Virus record (IMG/VR): IMGVR_UViG_3300044796_000657
Span: 1-64,000 of that record
Origin: a virus
Direction: 5' to 3' (one strand)
DNA length: 64,000 bases
Positions 41,585 through 49,457 of the stretch are shown piece by piece. The translations under genes were made by a program, and so were the position numbers. The notes below the pieces were generated by a model that worked only from the letters and a program-made list of their open reading frames with translations, ran no database searches and was not told where the DNA came from. How positions within the stretch are numbered: the first letter of the stretch is position 1; each line of letters opens with the position of its first letter.

Positions 41585-42928
41585 TTACTCGGCGGCGGTC
41601 GTTTCGTCGGTCGTTTCGGTGGTCGTCTTGCTGCCCTTGGAGGCGGCTTTCTTCACTTCGGCGGCGGCGACGGCGGCGGCTTCCTTGGCCTTGTTCGCAA
41701 TCACTTGGTCGAGAGTGATGTATTTTTCACCGCAGCACTTTGCGATGAACTTGCGAACGTTTTCATCACGGGTCAAGTCCCAGATTGCGGGCTTGCCGAA
41801 ACGTTCCTTGACTTCCGGGGAGAGGTCGCTCTTGTCCGTGGCGTAGAACAACTCACGGCTTTGGGCCACGCTCGGCATCTTAACCCGTTCGCCTTGCCCC
41901 GGCGTTCCCTTCGGTGCGGCCACTTCGGCACCCGGCTTGCCGGTCGCACGGGCGGCAGCTTGTTGCTTCGCCAGTTCCTTGACGTGCCGTTCCGCAGCGA
42001 CGACGCCCAAAGTTCCGAGGTGAACCCGTTCTTGCTGATCGGCGGGCAATCGCAAGAGCGTCAGACGGTGCATCACCATCTGTTGCTTGTTCTTCGCCGT
42101 GGCTTCGGCCTTGCCGTAGTATTGTTCGGCGATTTCTTGAGCCGTCATGCCGAATTCGGTTTTAAGGCGGCGGAAGAAGATCGCTTCGTCAATCGGGCTT
42201 TGATCCTTGCGGGAACGGTTTTCGGCGAGAGCGGCCATCAACTCGGTTTTGACATCCTTCCCTTCAACCAGCTCGGCGTCCAAGAGCGGCAAACCGCCCG
42301 TTAAGTCCAACCCGCCGTAGAGGTTCTCCTCCCCTTCTTCCAACGGACGGTAAGCCCAGACTTCTTGAGCCTTGTCGCCCTTGCCTTCCATCTTGATCGC
42401 CTTGGCGTCCCCTTCGCCTTCGTAGACGGCGGCGAGGATCGTGCAGCTCATGGCGTATTGCATCGCCCGGCTGATTGAGCGGCGTGCCCCGAAGATCACG
42501 TTGAACTTGTCGGCAATCGGATCGCCCGCTGCGTCGTAGCAGGGACGTACCCGGATGTTCATCAACTGGCCTTGTTGTTCCAGCGAAGAGATCATTTCCC
42601 ATTGCGAATGGGGATTAGCCGGGGTTTCGGGGTCGTATTCCCGCAGGATGTTAAGCATCGCTGCTTGGCGGGCCGGATCGTCGCAGATGAGTTCACCGAC
42701 AACGCTGGTTTCGTCGGTGTATTCGCTGCCCTTCGGTTGCTTGACGGGCTTATCGCCGGGGAAGGCTTTGAGGCCCAACGGGATGAGAGCGGCGAGAACG
42801 CCCTTCCCACGGCTGTTTTCGGCGTTGCTGTGGATCGCCCGAACGTCGATGTTCCAGTTTTGACGCTTGCTCTTCGTCTTGGCATTGAACGGGGTCGGTT
42901 CGGCGCTGGTCGTGGCTCCGGTCGTCAT
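41585..42928 (-). CDS. ParB/Spo0J-like DNA-binding protein
   Basis: 447 residues from ATG 42928 (CAGGAGTTTTGT upstream). The N-terminal ParB core shows ISSLEQQGQLMNIRVRP followed by FNVIFGARRSISRAMQYA, the nucleotide-binding box of the family (GxRR form). A helix-turn-helix region (FGMTAQEIAEQYYG...) follows, then a Lys/Ala/Thr-rich tail. Larger than plasmid ParB and with no ParA neighbour, so it may act in regulation rather than segregation. It has its own promoter and terminator and three GTGACCATACA sites upstream. It is the best local candidate to bind them, by position only. Confidence 0.75.
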   Translation of the reverse strand: MTTGATTSAEPTPFNAKTKSKRQNWNIDVRAIHSNAENSRGKGVLAALIPLGLKAFPGDKPVKQPKGSEYTDETSVVGELICDDPARQAAMLNILREYDPETPANPHSQWEMISSLEQQGQLMNIRVRPCYDAAGDPIADKFNVIFGARRSISRAMQYAMSCTILAAVYEGEGDAKAIKMEGKGDKAQEVWAYRPLEEGEENLYGGLDLTGGLPLLDAELVEGKDVKTELMAALAENRSRKDQSPIDEAIFFRRLKTEFGMTAQEIAEQYYGKAEATAKNKQQMVMHRLTLLRLPADQQERVHLGTLGVVAAERHVKELAKQQAAARATGKPGAEVAAPKGTPGQGERVKMPSVAQSRELFYATDKSDLSPEVKERFGKPAIWDLTRDENVRKFIAKCCGEKYITLDQVIANKAKEAAAVAAAEVKKAASKGSKTTTETTDETTAAE

Positions 42929-42977
42929 ACAAAACTCCTGAAAGAAAAAAGGGTGAAAAACGTTCCCGACATAAAGG

Positions 42978-43005
42978 ATGATAGCATCCAATACCGTCAG
43001 GTCAA
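42978..43005 (-). promoter_or_regulatory. Extended -10 sigma-70 promoter of the ParB-like gene
   Basis: Minus strand TTGACC (43005-43000), 16-bp spacer ending TGC, TATCAT (42983-42978). Confidence 0.7.
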
Positions 43006-43091
43006 GACTCAAACTAACAATTTTCGGGAAATTCCGATTTTATTGTGTCGCATGAGTCCGGGGATTTGATTTCCCCTTACAACCAACCCGC

Positions 43092-43227
43092 TGTATGGTC
43101 ACCATCATCGGGTCAGTCATTGTTTCAACACTAGCCACCCTGTATGGTCACTTCTCTCTTAAGATTGCGGCCAAACATTAACTTCCTTCAATGTACACTT
43201 TGAAACGCATTAACAGTGTATGGTCAC
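43092..43227 (-). repeat. Three tandem GTGACCATACA sites upstream of the ParB-like gene
   Basis: Minus-oriented copies at 43092, 43141 and 43217 within a 350-bp gene-free stretch, 90-220 bp ahead of the promoter at 42978-43005. Confidence 0.85.
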
Positions 43228-43244
43228 GGCTAAAACTAGGCCAA

Positions 43245-43271
43245 ATAAAAAACCCCGCCAAATAGCGGGGT
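43245..43271 (-). terminator. Rho-independent terminator
   Basis: Minus strand ACCCCGC / GCGGGGT followed by a T-run, behind the 43282 gene. Confidence 0.85.
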
Positions 43272-43281
43272 GTACACTTCA

Positions 43282-43497
43282 CTATTTCCCGAACCCTTCC
43301 ATCCATTGTATTAGATGAGGGTTTTTCAATTCGGACCTATCTTCATCCGTGTCGGCTTTTCCGTCTCTCACCTTCAACTCTTCAATCACTGCCAAAACGG
43401 CAGAAACAAACGCTGGCCCCGTCGCCTGCGAAAGTTCGCCCAGATCAAAAGAGACATCGGCAACATTGCCCCTATCACTCGTTATCGTCAATGTCAT
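43282..43497 (-). CDS. Unknown 71-aa acidic protein
   Basis: Begins MTLTITSDRGNVADVSFDLG with a helical second half. Function unknown. Confidence 0.55.
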   Translation of the reverse strand: MTLTITSDRGNVADVSFDLGELSQATGPAFVSAVLAVIEELKVRDGKADTDEDRSELKNPHLIQWMEGFGK

Positions 43498-43548
43498 AAG
43501 GCACCCTAGTTAAAGAAACAAAGCCCACCAGTGAGGCGGGCTGTATGG

Positions 43549-43692
43549 TCACTTCTTCTTCGACTTCTTCGGCGGCGGAGACACTCGCTCATCTTCAGAA
43601 CACGCATTGAGGAAATAGCCGGTAAACTTCGTTTCGTTGTGCCAGAATTCGCCGTCACTCGGTTGCTGCGCTGAACAGTTCGCAAAGCTCAA
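43549..43692 (-). CDS. 47-aa protein with unusual start
   Basis: The frame (SFANCSAQQPSDGEFWH ... KKSKKK) looks protein-like and ends in the TGA of a GTGACCATACA site, but the only start is TTG 43692 without a ribosome site. It is in frame with the upstream gene, whose TGA lies in a variant site (AGTATGGTCAC), so stop-codon readthrough is an alternative. Confidence 0.35.
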   Translation of the reverse strand: MSFANCSAQQPSDGEFWHNETKFTGYFLNACSEDERVSPPPKKSKKK

Positions 43693-43704
43693 TTCACAGT
43701 ATGG

Positions 43705-44139
43705 TCACTCCGGTATCTGTTCCTCAATCACCCATCCATTGATGTCGCCCACAACCTCAACTTGCCAGCGGTTCGGCTTGCCCTCCTTCTTATTAACTTC
43801 CGTTACCTCACGAATCTCACAACCCCGACCCTCAATGTAGGCTACTGCCGATGCCTTCGACCCGCACACTTTCACCGTTCCACTTGGGAAATGAAGAGCC
43901 ACGAACACCGGTACCTTAACACGCTCGCTCCACTCAATCCCATCACCAAACGCCTGCAGCCAATCCCACAAGGCGGCGGGCTTCAAAAGAGGGCTGATCG
44001 TCCGATGCCCCATTGCCGCACTGACCAACGAACGGCGGCGATTATTGCTATCCAACTCAAACATGAGCTGGTTGCCAGTATTGCGGTTCAAACGATCCAC
44101 AACACGCTGTAGATCATCACGACTGAAACGACGGGCCAT
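43705..44139 (-). CDS. Unknown 144-aa protein
   Basis: AGGAGACAAGTC precedes the ATG. Basic helical N-terminus (MARRFSRDDLQRVVDRLNR), a middle with LWDWLQAFG, and a beta-rich C-terminus. The leader holds both intergenic motif types. Confidence 0.6.
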   Translation of the reverse strand: MARRFSRDDLQRVVDRLNRNTGNQLMFELDSNNRRRSLVSAAMGHRTISPLLKPAALWDWLQAFGDGIEWSERVKVPVFVALHFPSGTVKVCGSKASAVAYIEGRGCEIREVTEVNKKEGKPNRWQVEVVGDINGWVIEEQIPE

Positions 44140-44157
44140 GACTTGTCTCCTGTTTCG

Positions 44158-44253
44158 GGCACACTAACTGCACACACCCCTGTATGGTCACCCTAGTACC
44201 ATTAACACCCAATACTGAACAAACGTTCAGTATTGGGCACATTACCTGCACAC
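44158..44253 (-). repeat. Compound leader with both motif types
   Basis: Second-type motif at 44236-44253 and 44158-44175, with a GTGACCATACA site (44181-44191) and a hairpin (44208-44237) between. Confidence 0.75.
44208..44237 (-). terminator. Perfect 13-bp hairpin
   Basis: CCCAATACTGAAC / GTTCAGTATTGGG with an AAAC loop, behind the 44258 gene. Confidence 0.75.
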
Positions 44254-44257
44254 TTGT

Positions 44258-44548
44258 TTACATTCGGAAGTTGGCAGGCTGAATGGTATAAATCCATTCA
44301 CCATCCATCAAAACTCGCCATTCCCTTTCTTCGGGGAACGGTATTACAACGATGTCTCTCTCGTTGCCCGGTTCATCCATCACACCAAGCCAGTTCCGAA
44401 TGTAAAGCTCCGCTCGCTCCACATTCGGATAAACCCCACCGTTGCCCCCATCATCATCACGCTTAATAACCACAACCATTTCAATGGCATTGGCTTCCGG
44501 CGTCATCGGATGAGAAGTCGGCACATTCAACGTGATTTGAGCGTTCAT
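44258..44548 (-). CDS. Unknown 96-aa protein
   Basis: Start at MNAQITLNVPT after AAGGAGATCACTG. The stretch MVVVIKRDDDGG then VERAELYIRNW suggests a small alpha/beta fold. Not recognised. Confidence 0.6.
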   Translation of the reverse strand: MNAQITLNVPTSHPMTPEANAIEMVVVIKRDDDGGNGGVYPNVERAELYIRNWLGVMDEPGNERDIVVIPFPEEREWRVLMDGEWIYTIQPANFRM

Positions 44549-44582
44549 CAGTGATCTCCTTAGTACCACAACGCCTGTATGG

Positions 44583-44936
44583 TCACAGTTGGGCCAAAAC
44601 CAAAGCATCTGACCACATGTTGGGCTTCTTTGTCTCAATCTCTTCCATCCAACCCAAAACAACTATCAAATCAGCCGAACGTGTTAACAAACGCCAACGC
44701 CAAGGAATCGGCCCAGATTCATCAACCTCATCACCCGGCATCGCAACCGCATACTTGCCAGATTCCGTCTGCACAATCACGGGACGTAAACTGCTATGGT
44801 TGAGAAGGGTTTTCAAATCTTTCAATGACTCCAATCCCATGCTCGCTAAATCCTTGTCGTCGGCTTTCATTCGCATCCGACAACCATTAAGACAATCATG
44901 AATACGAGCTAAACATTTTTTGATAGCAGGACTCAT
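44583..44936 (-). CDS. Unknown 117-aa protein
   Basis: Start at MSPAIKKCLARIHDCLNG; an ATG nine bases earlier is possible. Helical N-terminus. Stop within a GTGACCATACA site; a second-type motif lies in its leader (44951-44968). Confidence 0.55.
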   Translation of the reverse strand: MSPAIKKCLARIHDCLNGCRMRMKADDKDLASMGLESLKDLKTLLNHSSLRPVIVQTESGKYAVAMPGDEVDESGPIPWRWRLLTRSADLIVVLGWMEEIETKKPNMWSDALVLAQL

Positions 44937-44982
44937 GTTAAACATCCCCCGGCACACTTGCTGCACACTTAGTACGCCCCTA

Positions 44983-45020
44983 AGCCCGCTTCCCATAGAG
45001 TTTCCTCATAGGGGCGGGCT
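44983..45020 (-). terminator. Hairpin AGCCCGC/GCGGGCT
   Basis: Seven-bp outer stem with an inner imperfect stem (TCCCATAGAG/CTCATAGGGG). The rest of 44969-45108 shows nothing further. Confidence 0.5.
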
Positions 45021-45108
45021 ATCGGGCTAACAACGACAAACAATCCTCTAGGCTGCGCAACCAAAAGGCATTTTTGCCAACCACAAGGGAATTTTATTAT
45101 GTGGCCTT

Positions 45109-45369
45109 TCACCCCGTCGCTTGCTCCCCATGACGCAATGATTGCTCATCACGCCCCGTAATCCTCATCATGCTCTGAATGACATTATCAGGAACTTCCG
45201 ATCCCGATACCTCAATGAACGCCGCCTCTTTCTTCGGCTGGTAAAACCAACGAACACCATCAAACGCAAACTCCCGCATCTGATTCAAGAAATTGTAGCC
45301 CGTAATGACTTCACCAGTCACACTGCCTACATCATCCTTGAACTTAACCAAAAAGCGAGTCTTTGCCAT
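45109..45369 (-). CDS. Unknown 86-aa protein
   Basis: AAGGGGACACGATC precedes the ATG. Begins MAKTRFLVKFKDDVGSV; beta-rich, with EVSGSEVPDNVIQSMMR. No family known. Confidence 0.6.
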   Translation of the reverse strand: MAKTRFLVKFKDDVGSVTGEVITGYNFLNQMREFAFDGVRWFYQPKKEAAFIEVSGSEVPDNVIQSMMRITGRDEQSLRHGEQATG

Positions 45370-45381
45370 GATCGTGTCCCC

Positions 45382-45504
45382 TTAAGAACAATACTTCAAA
45401 AGATGCCGCCACTTGTAAGGCAAGAAAGCCTTCGGCAAATAAGGCTCCCTCATCTTGAAACTCGCCAAACCACGACGAATTCCCGGCTCTACTCTGTATG
45501 TCAA
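45382..45504 (-). CDS. 40-aa basic protein, TTG start
   Basis: GGGGGACATCAC precedes TTG 45504. Product is basic and aromatic (RVEPGIRRGLASFKMREPY). The upstream site at 45532 and the ribosome site support the unusual start. Confidence 0.4.
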   Translation of the reverse strand: MTYRVEPGIRRGLASFKMREPYLPKAFLPYKWRHLLKYCS

Positions 45505-45542
45505 GTGATGTCCCCCTGATAACCACAAGGCTGTATGGTCAC

Positions 45543-45782
45543 TCAGCCCCAAGCATACATCAAACATTCTGACCAATACGTTTGAACAATCCCCTTGATC
45601 TTAGACGCCTTCACCTTCCGCAATTCTTCCACCGACACTTCCAAAATGCCACGGGACGTATCACGCCGCAAACTCACATACTCCTGCGGGCGATAACCCA
45701 AAAGGCTATAAACCTTATCACGCCCTCGATGAGAACCACACTTAACCAGATATTTGCCATCCTTCTCATAAATGCGGGCCAT
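45543..45782 (-). CDS. Unknown 79-aa basic protein
   Basis: Begins MARIYEKDGKYLVKCGSHRG. Stop within a GTGACCATACA site. Its leader is unusually long (about 100 bases) and folded. Confidence 0.6.
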   Translation of the reverse strand: MARIYEKDGKYLVKCGSHRGRDKVYSLLGYRPQEYVSLRRDTSRGILEVSVEELRKVKASKIKGIVQTYWSECLMYAWG

Positions 45783-45802
45783 GACATTAACCTTGTGTAT
45801 TA

Positions 45803-45866
45803 GGCGAGAGAAACTACCACTACCGCCACGATTAGATAGCTACTTCGGCTATTAGTCCCTCTCGCC
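45803..45866 (-). promoter_or_regulatory. Structured 5' leader
   Basis: Minus strand GGCGAGAG ... CTCTCGCC closes a 64-base element that contains a second stem ATAGC-CGAAGTA-GCTAT. It lies between the boundary module and the 45543 start. Could be a regulatory RNA fold. Confidence 0.5.
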
Positions 45867-45877
45867 ACCAATAACCC

Positions 45878-45983
45878 TGTATGGTCACCACGCCCCTGTG
45901 ACCATACACGCCATGAAAGAAACGGACTAAATGAACTACCACTCCCCACCAATTTGACGACTATTCATAGGATGTATGGTCAC
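45878..45983 (-). promoter_or_regulatory. Operon-boundary module 4
   Basis: Sites at 45878 (minus), 45898 (plus) and 45973 (minus); ends ACATCCTATGAATAGTC and CCGTTTCTTTCATGGC on the minus strand match module 3. Confidence 0.65.
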
Positions 45984-46004
45984 AACGGGAAAGGTCACGA
46001 AGAA

Positions 46005-46034
46005 ACCCCACGGAGAATCTCGTCTCCGTGGGGT
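46005..46034 (-). terminator. Strong hairpin beside module 4
   Basis: Perfect 12-bp stem ACCCCACGGAGA / TCTCCGTGGGGT. Confidence 0.7.
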
Positions 46035-46203
46035 CAACTTGCCGGTGATCGGGCAAAAATAATCAGGACACGGTGGTGAAGCGTTTCATGTTCATTCTCC
46101 TCTTGGCTATGCCCCCGAACTTGGGGCGGGTTTCAGGAAACGGGGAAAGTCTGGGTGATGTTCACAGGTTCGGTATCAGATGCCCATCAGCCTGTATGGT
46201 CAC

Positions 46204-47377
46204 TCGTCTTGGTGTCTACCGGGCCGTTAGTGAGGAGGATCAACTCTGTCATTGGCAACTAGCACGCAGGCGACGATATTGGCGGTCGGCGGCGGCAAGT
46301 ATCAGTTAACCCTCGGAAGCGGCGTTGTCGTCATGGTTGCCGCTGTGATCGGGCCGGTTTTCGGTATCAGGCTAATGGGCATCCTCTGGAAAAAAAGAAG
46401 GAACAAAGCTACGGGAATGGGTTTGGTTTTTTCATGGCGTGGTCTTTCATATAGGTATGGCCCCGGCTTTTGACGCTGCCCACTCAGCACCTAGACACCG
46501 AAAGGGTATCATTAAGGGCCATTTACGGGTGTGGGACATGAGCGACACTAGCCAAAAACAGAACTTCTCGGCAACATGTTATTCTCCGCCGTTGAGGGTG
46601 TTGGGCGTTTCAAATGGGCCGGGATACTACTTCTCGCCTACCTAAGCGGCTCGTTTGTGTCCGGTCAGGCCCGAAGCGAGTTTTTACAATCTAGTCCCGG
46701 TCAGCACGGATGCCTATGCTAATGGAATACCAACCATTAGCACCTTGGCTCCGATGTCTGTTTAGGGAAATCCCGATGTGAACATCGTAGCACCATCCTT
46801 TCATTAGGTTTATACAATTCCGGGCTGCTTAACCATCCTGAATGTTCCCGACGACCCGTGAGGGCTATCTATCTCACGGCACTTACGCACGCCGGGAACT
46901 ACCCAAGATACTACCACGTACTCTTTGGCCTGTCAAGACCATTCTTCACAATTATCACGGTGTATGGTCACTCGCTGAACATCCGTATATCTTCGCTCTC
47001 TTGGCCGTTAACATCCACAACGTGACCATACAGAAAACTTGGCGTTCAACCCTTAGAGATCCATCAGGATTCCAGCCCTTTTTCATACTTTTCATTTTCA
47101 GTGGTGGGCTTGGAATTGACTGCATTGGCCTTTGAAATGGTTTCCGGTGGCAAAATGGTGGGGCGTGCGTTAGAATGTCAGACAGTAGACAAGAGGGGGC
47201 TAGTACCAACCCATAGAGACCCCCTTGACTTTCCCCGTCAATCCCCTACCATATCCTTTATGTACAATACAGTGGTATGCTCTTTAACGGCTTTTTCCTG
47301 TTAAATGGCACTTTGGGCTTGTCTAGGCTTTGGCATTCTGTACGATAGTCTTATGGTGTTAGTGGTGGGGGTTCGGT
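46204..47377. other. 1.2-kb stretch without a convincing gene
   Basis: No minus-strand frame has a good start. On the plus strand, weak frames with protein-like membrane segments are seen: TTG 46252-46473 (KYQLTLGSGVVVMVAAVIG), ATG 46576-46722 (FKWAGILLLAYLSGSF) and ATG 47305-47424 (FGILYDSLMVLVVG). A 23-bp exact repeat lies at 46367-46389 and 47378-47400, the second copy covering the stop of the next minus gene. A convergent pair of GTGACCATACA sites is at 46961 and 47022. It may be a decayed region. Confidence 0.45.
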
Positions 47378-47572
47378 TCAGGCTAATGGGCATCCTCTGG
47401 CTGCGAGTATTAGGAAGGAGGTGATGATGATTAGGCCGACGAGGTGTCTTAGGTAGTTTGGCACTGTGTTTGCTGGTATTGTGCAAACGATAGTGAAGCA
47501 GGCGATCATTGCGATTGCTGCTAGGATTGTGATAGGGTTTTGGCGTATGATGGCCCAGAGTGTATTTTTCAT
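47378..47572 (-). CDS. 64-aa two-helix membrane protein
   Basis: Start MKNTLWAIIRQN in ATGA overlap with the upstream gene. Two hydrophobic helices. Confidence 0.6.
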   Translation of the reverse strand: MKNTLWAIIRQNPITILAAIAMIACFTIVCTIPANTVPNYLRHLVGLIIITSFLILAARGCPLA

Positions 47573-47763
47573 TTTAATTTCTTGACTAGCCATATGAGGC
47601 ATAGGACTGAGAGGATTGTGAGTATGATTGATGCTGGTATTTTGTAGGGGTTGTGGAGTCTGTTAATGGTGACCATGTGTAGGATGAGGGTGACCCATAG
47701 CACGATGAGTGGTGATTTGGCGAAGGCTCTTGTGAGCATCCAGAGTCTAGTTCTTGTGTTCAT
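47569..47763 (-). CDS. 64-aa two-helix membrane protein
   Basis: Start MNTRTRLWMLTRAF, four bases after a second-type motif copy (47768-47785). Similar in layout to the 47378 product; possibly a duplicated pair. No normal ribosome site, so the leader is unusual. Confidence 0.55.
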   Translation of the reverse strand: MNTRTRLWMLTRAFAKSPLIVLWVTLILHMVTINRLHNPYKIPASIILTILSVLCLIWLVKKLK

Positions 47764-47803
47764 TTTCGGCACACTACATGCACAGTTGGCGTGGTGTTGG
47801 GTT

Positions 47804-47983
47804 TTAGCGGATTGTTGCGAGTGTGCCTTCTGCGTTTCTGAGTGTGATGCTGTAGTATCCTTTTGCTGTTGCTTTGAGCCACATTCTTCGGACATGGTTT
47901 TCGTTGCCGGATACAAGTGTAAATCCGGTGCCGTTCATTTCTTCTGCCATTCCGTAGTGGGCGATGATTTGGAACACGTTCAT
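47804..47983 (-). CDS. Unknown 59-aa protein
   Basis: Start MNVFQIIAHYGMAEEMNG with AGAGAATGAACGT around it. Compact alpha/beta. Confidence 0.55.
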   Translation of the reverse strand: MNVFQIIAHYGMAEEMNGTGFTLVSGNENHVRRMWLKATAKGYYSITLRNAEGTLATIR

Positions 47984-47988
47984 TCTCT

Positions 47989-48213
47989 TTATTTGGTTCG
48001 TTTGGTTTGGTGTATGATTGTGATGATTAGGGTGATTATGCAGAGTGTAGCGATGCACACTGTGGTTATCCGTTGTCTTTCTGTGTATGGCAGTGGTATG
48101 TTAAGCATTGGTTGTAGTGCTAGGAATGACAGGACGAAGTAAGTAGCTGGTTGTTTGAGTGCAAGGTGTGCGAGTAGCCATAGGATGTTTTTGGGTGTAG
48201 GTTTGTATGGCAT
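47989..48213 (-). CDS. 74-aa two-helix membrane protein
   Basis: Begins MPYKPTPKNILWLLAHLALK, hydrophobic helices at residues 24-40 and 50-67. Leader carries a second-type motif (48235-48252). Confidence 0.6.
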   Translation of the reverse strand: MPYKPTPKNILWLLAHLALKQPATYFVLSFLALQPMLNIPLPYTERQRITTVCIATLCIITLIITIIHQTKRTK

Positions 48214-48255
48214 TTGGTATGTCCTGTATGTTTTGGCACACTAGCTGCACACTTG

Positions 48256-48465
48256 TTAGGCTTTTTTGAGGTTGGCTTCGAGTTTTGCCATTTCGGCGGC
48301 GTGGTGTTTGCCTTGTTTGACACGGGCGTCTGCTATTGTGTGTGCGAGTTCTTTGGCGGCATCGACTTCATCGGGTTTGAGTTCCCCTCGTAGTGCCCGG
48401 TTGACCATGTTAAGTTCATCGGTGGCGAGAACCAGTTGGTATGTCATAAACATGTCAAGTCTCAT
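48256..48465 (-). CDS. Unknown 69-aa helical protein
   Basis: Start MRLDMFMTYQLVLATDEL after AAAAAGGAATAATACA. Fully helical, basic end EMAKLEANLKKA. Confidence 0.6.
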   Translation of the reverse strand: MRLDMFMTYQLVLATDELNMVNRALRGELKPDEVDAAKELAHTIADARVKQGKHHAAEMAKLEANLKKA

Positions 48466-48482
48466 TGTATTATTCCTTTTTG

Positions 48483-48893
48483 TTAGTCGTACCATGCTCT
48501 GAGGCAAGTTTCTGTGGATTCGTATTCGTCGGCATTCTTGAACATTGTCTTGAATGCTTTTTGGAGTTTTGGTGAGGCTTTTCCTTGGAGTGATATTTGT
48601 GAGATAGTGATACGGAAGTCGGGTCTTTCTTCCGTAACGACGTATCCATCGCCTTGTAGTTCCGGGTATTCTTCCATGAACTTAACTATTTCGGCGATTG
48701 TGGGGCCGTTGTTTTGTGATTCTTCGGGGTCTAGGAAACCTCTTTCAATGAGCAGTTTGATTGCGTTGAGTTTGAGGCCGTCGAACAGTGCGATACCTCC
48801 TCCGTATTGTGGCGTATCTCTTTGTGTTTCTTCGTGGTTCCATTTGACGCCGTTGGCGGTCATGAGTTCATCACGTTTGGCTTGTCTTTGCAT
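48483..48893 (-). CDS. Unknown 136-aa protein
   Basis: Start MQRQAKRDELMTANGVKWN after AAGGAATACA. Contains NGPTIAEIVKFMEEYPEL and a helical end. No family known. Confidence 0.6.
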   Translation of the reverse strand: MQRQAKRDELMTANGVKWNHEETQRDTPQYGGGIALFDGLKLNAIKLLIERGFLDPEESQNNGPTIAEIVKFMEEYPELQGDGYVVTEERPDFRITISQISLQGKASPKLQKAFKTMFKNADEYESTETCLRAWYD

Positions 48894-48901
48894 TGTATTC
48901 C

Positions 48902-49159
48902 TTAGTGTTTGTAGCGGCTGTAGCTTTGTTGAACGTCTATGTGGATTTTTATTGCGATGTAGATTGCGTAGCTTGTGAAGGTGATTAGTCCCAAGCAAAG
49001 GATCAAGCCTGCTAGTGCTGAGATTTCGTTGGCGGTCTTTTTGGCTTTGGAGAGTTTGGTTATTGCTGCTGTGGTTAGCAGTGTGATGAAACCTATCACT
49101 GTGATAGTGAGTGTCAGGATGAGGTTATTGAGCAGTGTGTTAACTTCGTAGGATGTCAT
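48902..49159 (-). CDS. 85-aa two-helix membrane protein
   Basis: Hydrophobic helices at about residues 12-34 and 46-70 with a basic loop between (KLSKAKK). Confidence 0.6.
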   Translation of the reverse strand: MTSYEVNTLLNNLILTLTITVIGFITLLTTAAITKLSKAKKTANEISALAGLILCLGLITFTSYAIYIAIKIHIDVQQSYSRYKH

Positions 49160-49214
49160 TGTTGTTCTCGTTTGAGGGTTTTGGGGAATTTCCCTTTATG
49201 TTAAGGGTGTATGG

Positions 49215-49457
49215 TCACTGTGATTTGTAGGTTGCTTGTCCTACGTTAAATCCTTTGGCGAAGCCTTCGAGTTTGTGGTTGATTTCCTTGATTTGTTCGG
49301 GTGTGAGTTCGTTGAGTGAGAGAAATGCGATTGCGTATCCCTCTTTGAAGTGTGCGGTGAAGTGTGCACCGCTACTTCTGAATGTTTCGGTGGCGAATTC
49401 GATGAGTGCGTTGGCTTGATTGTAATTCAAGCCTTTGAGTGTGGTTTGGTAATTCAC
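49215..49457 (-). CDS. Unknown 80-aa protein
   Basis: GTG start with AAGGAGAGACT upstream, overlapping the previous stop as GTGA. Alpha/beta. Stop within a GTGACCATACA site. Confidence 0.6.
   Translation of the reverse strand: MNYQTTLKGLNYNQANALIEFATETFRSSGAHFTAHFKEGYAIAFLSLNELTPEQIKEINHKLEGFAKGFNVGQATYKSQ

Larger units (their letters stand above)
44951..48252 (-). repeat. Further copies of the second intergenic motif
   Basis: GGCACACTTGCTGCACAC at 44951-44968, GGCACACTACATGCACAG at 47768-47785 and GGCACACTAGCTGCACAC at 48235-48252, all in the same orientation and all in the leader of a minus-strand gene. A partial copy is near 32957-32971. Confidence 0.75.

Noticed and set aside
46055-46090. 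Eight-residue peptide MKRFTTVS after GGAGAATGAAC
   Set aside because: The ribosome site is good, but eight codons cannot be distinguished from chance or a truncated gene.
46842-47135. 97-aa plus-strand frame
   Set aside because: It runs through two GTGACCATACA sites, has no ribosome site and an implausible composition.
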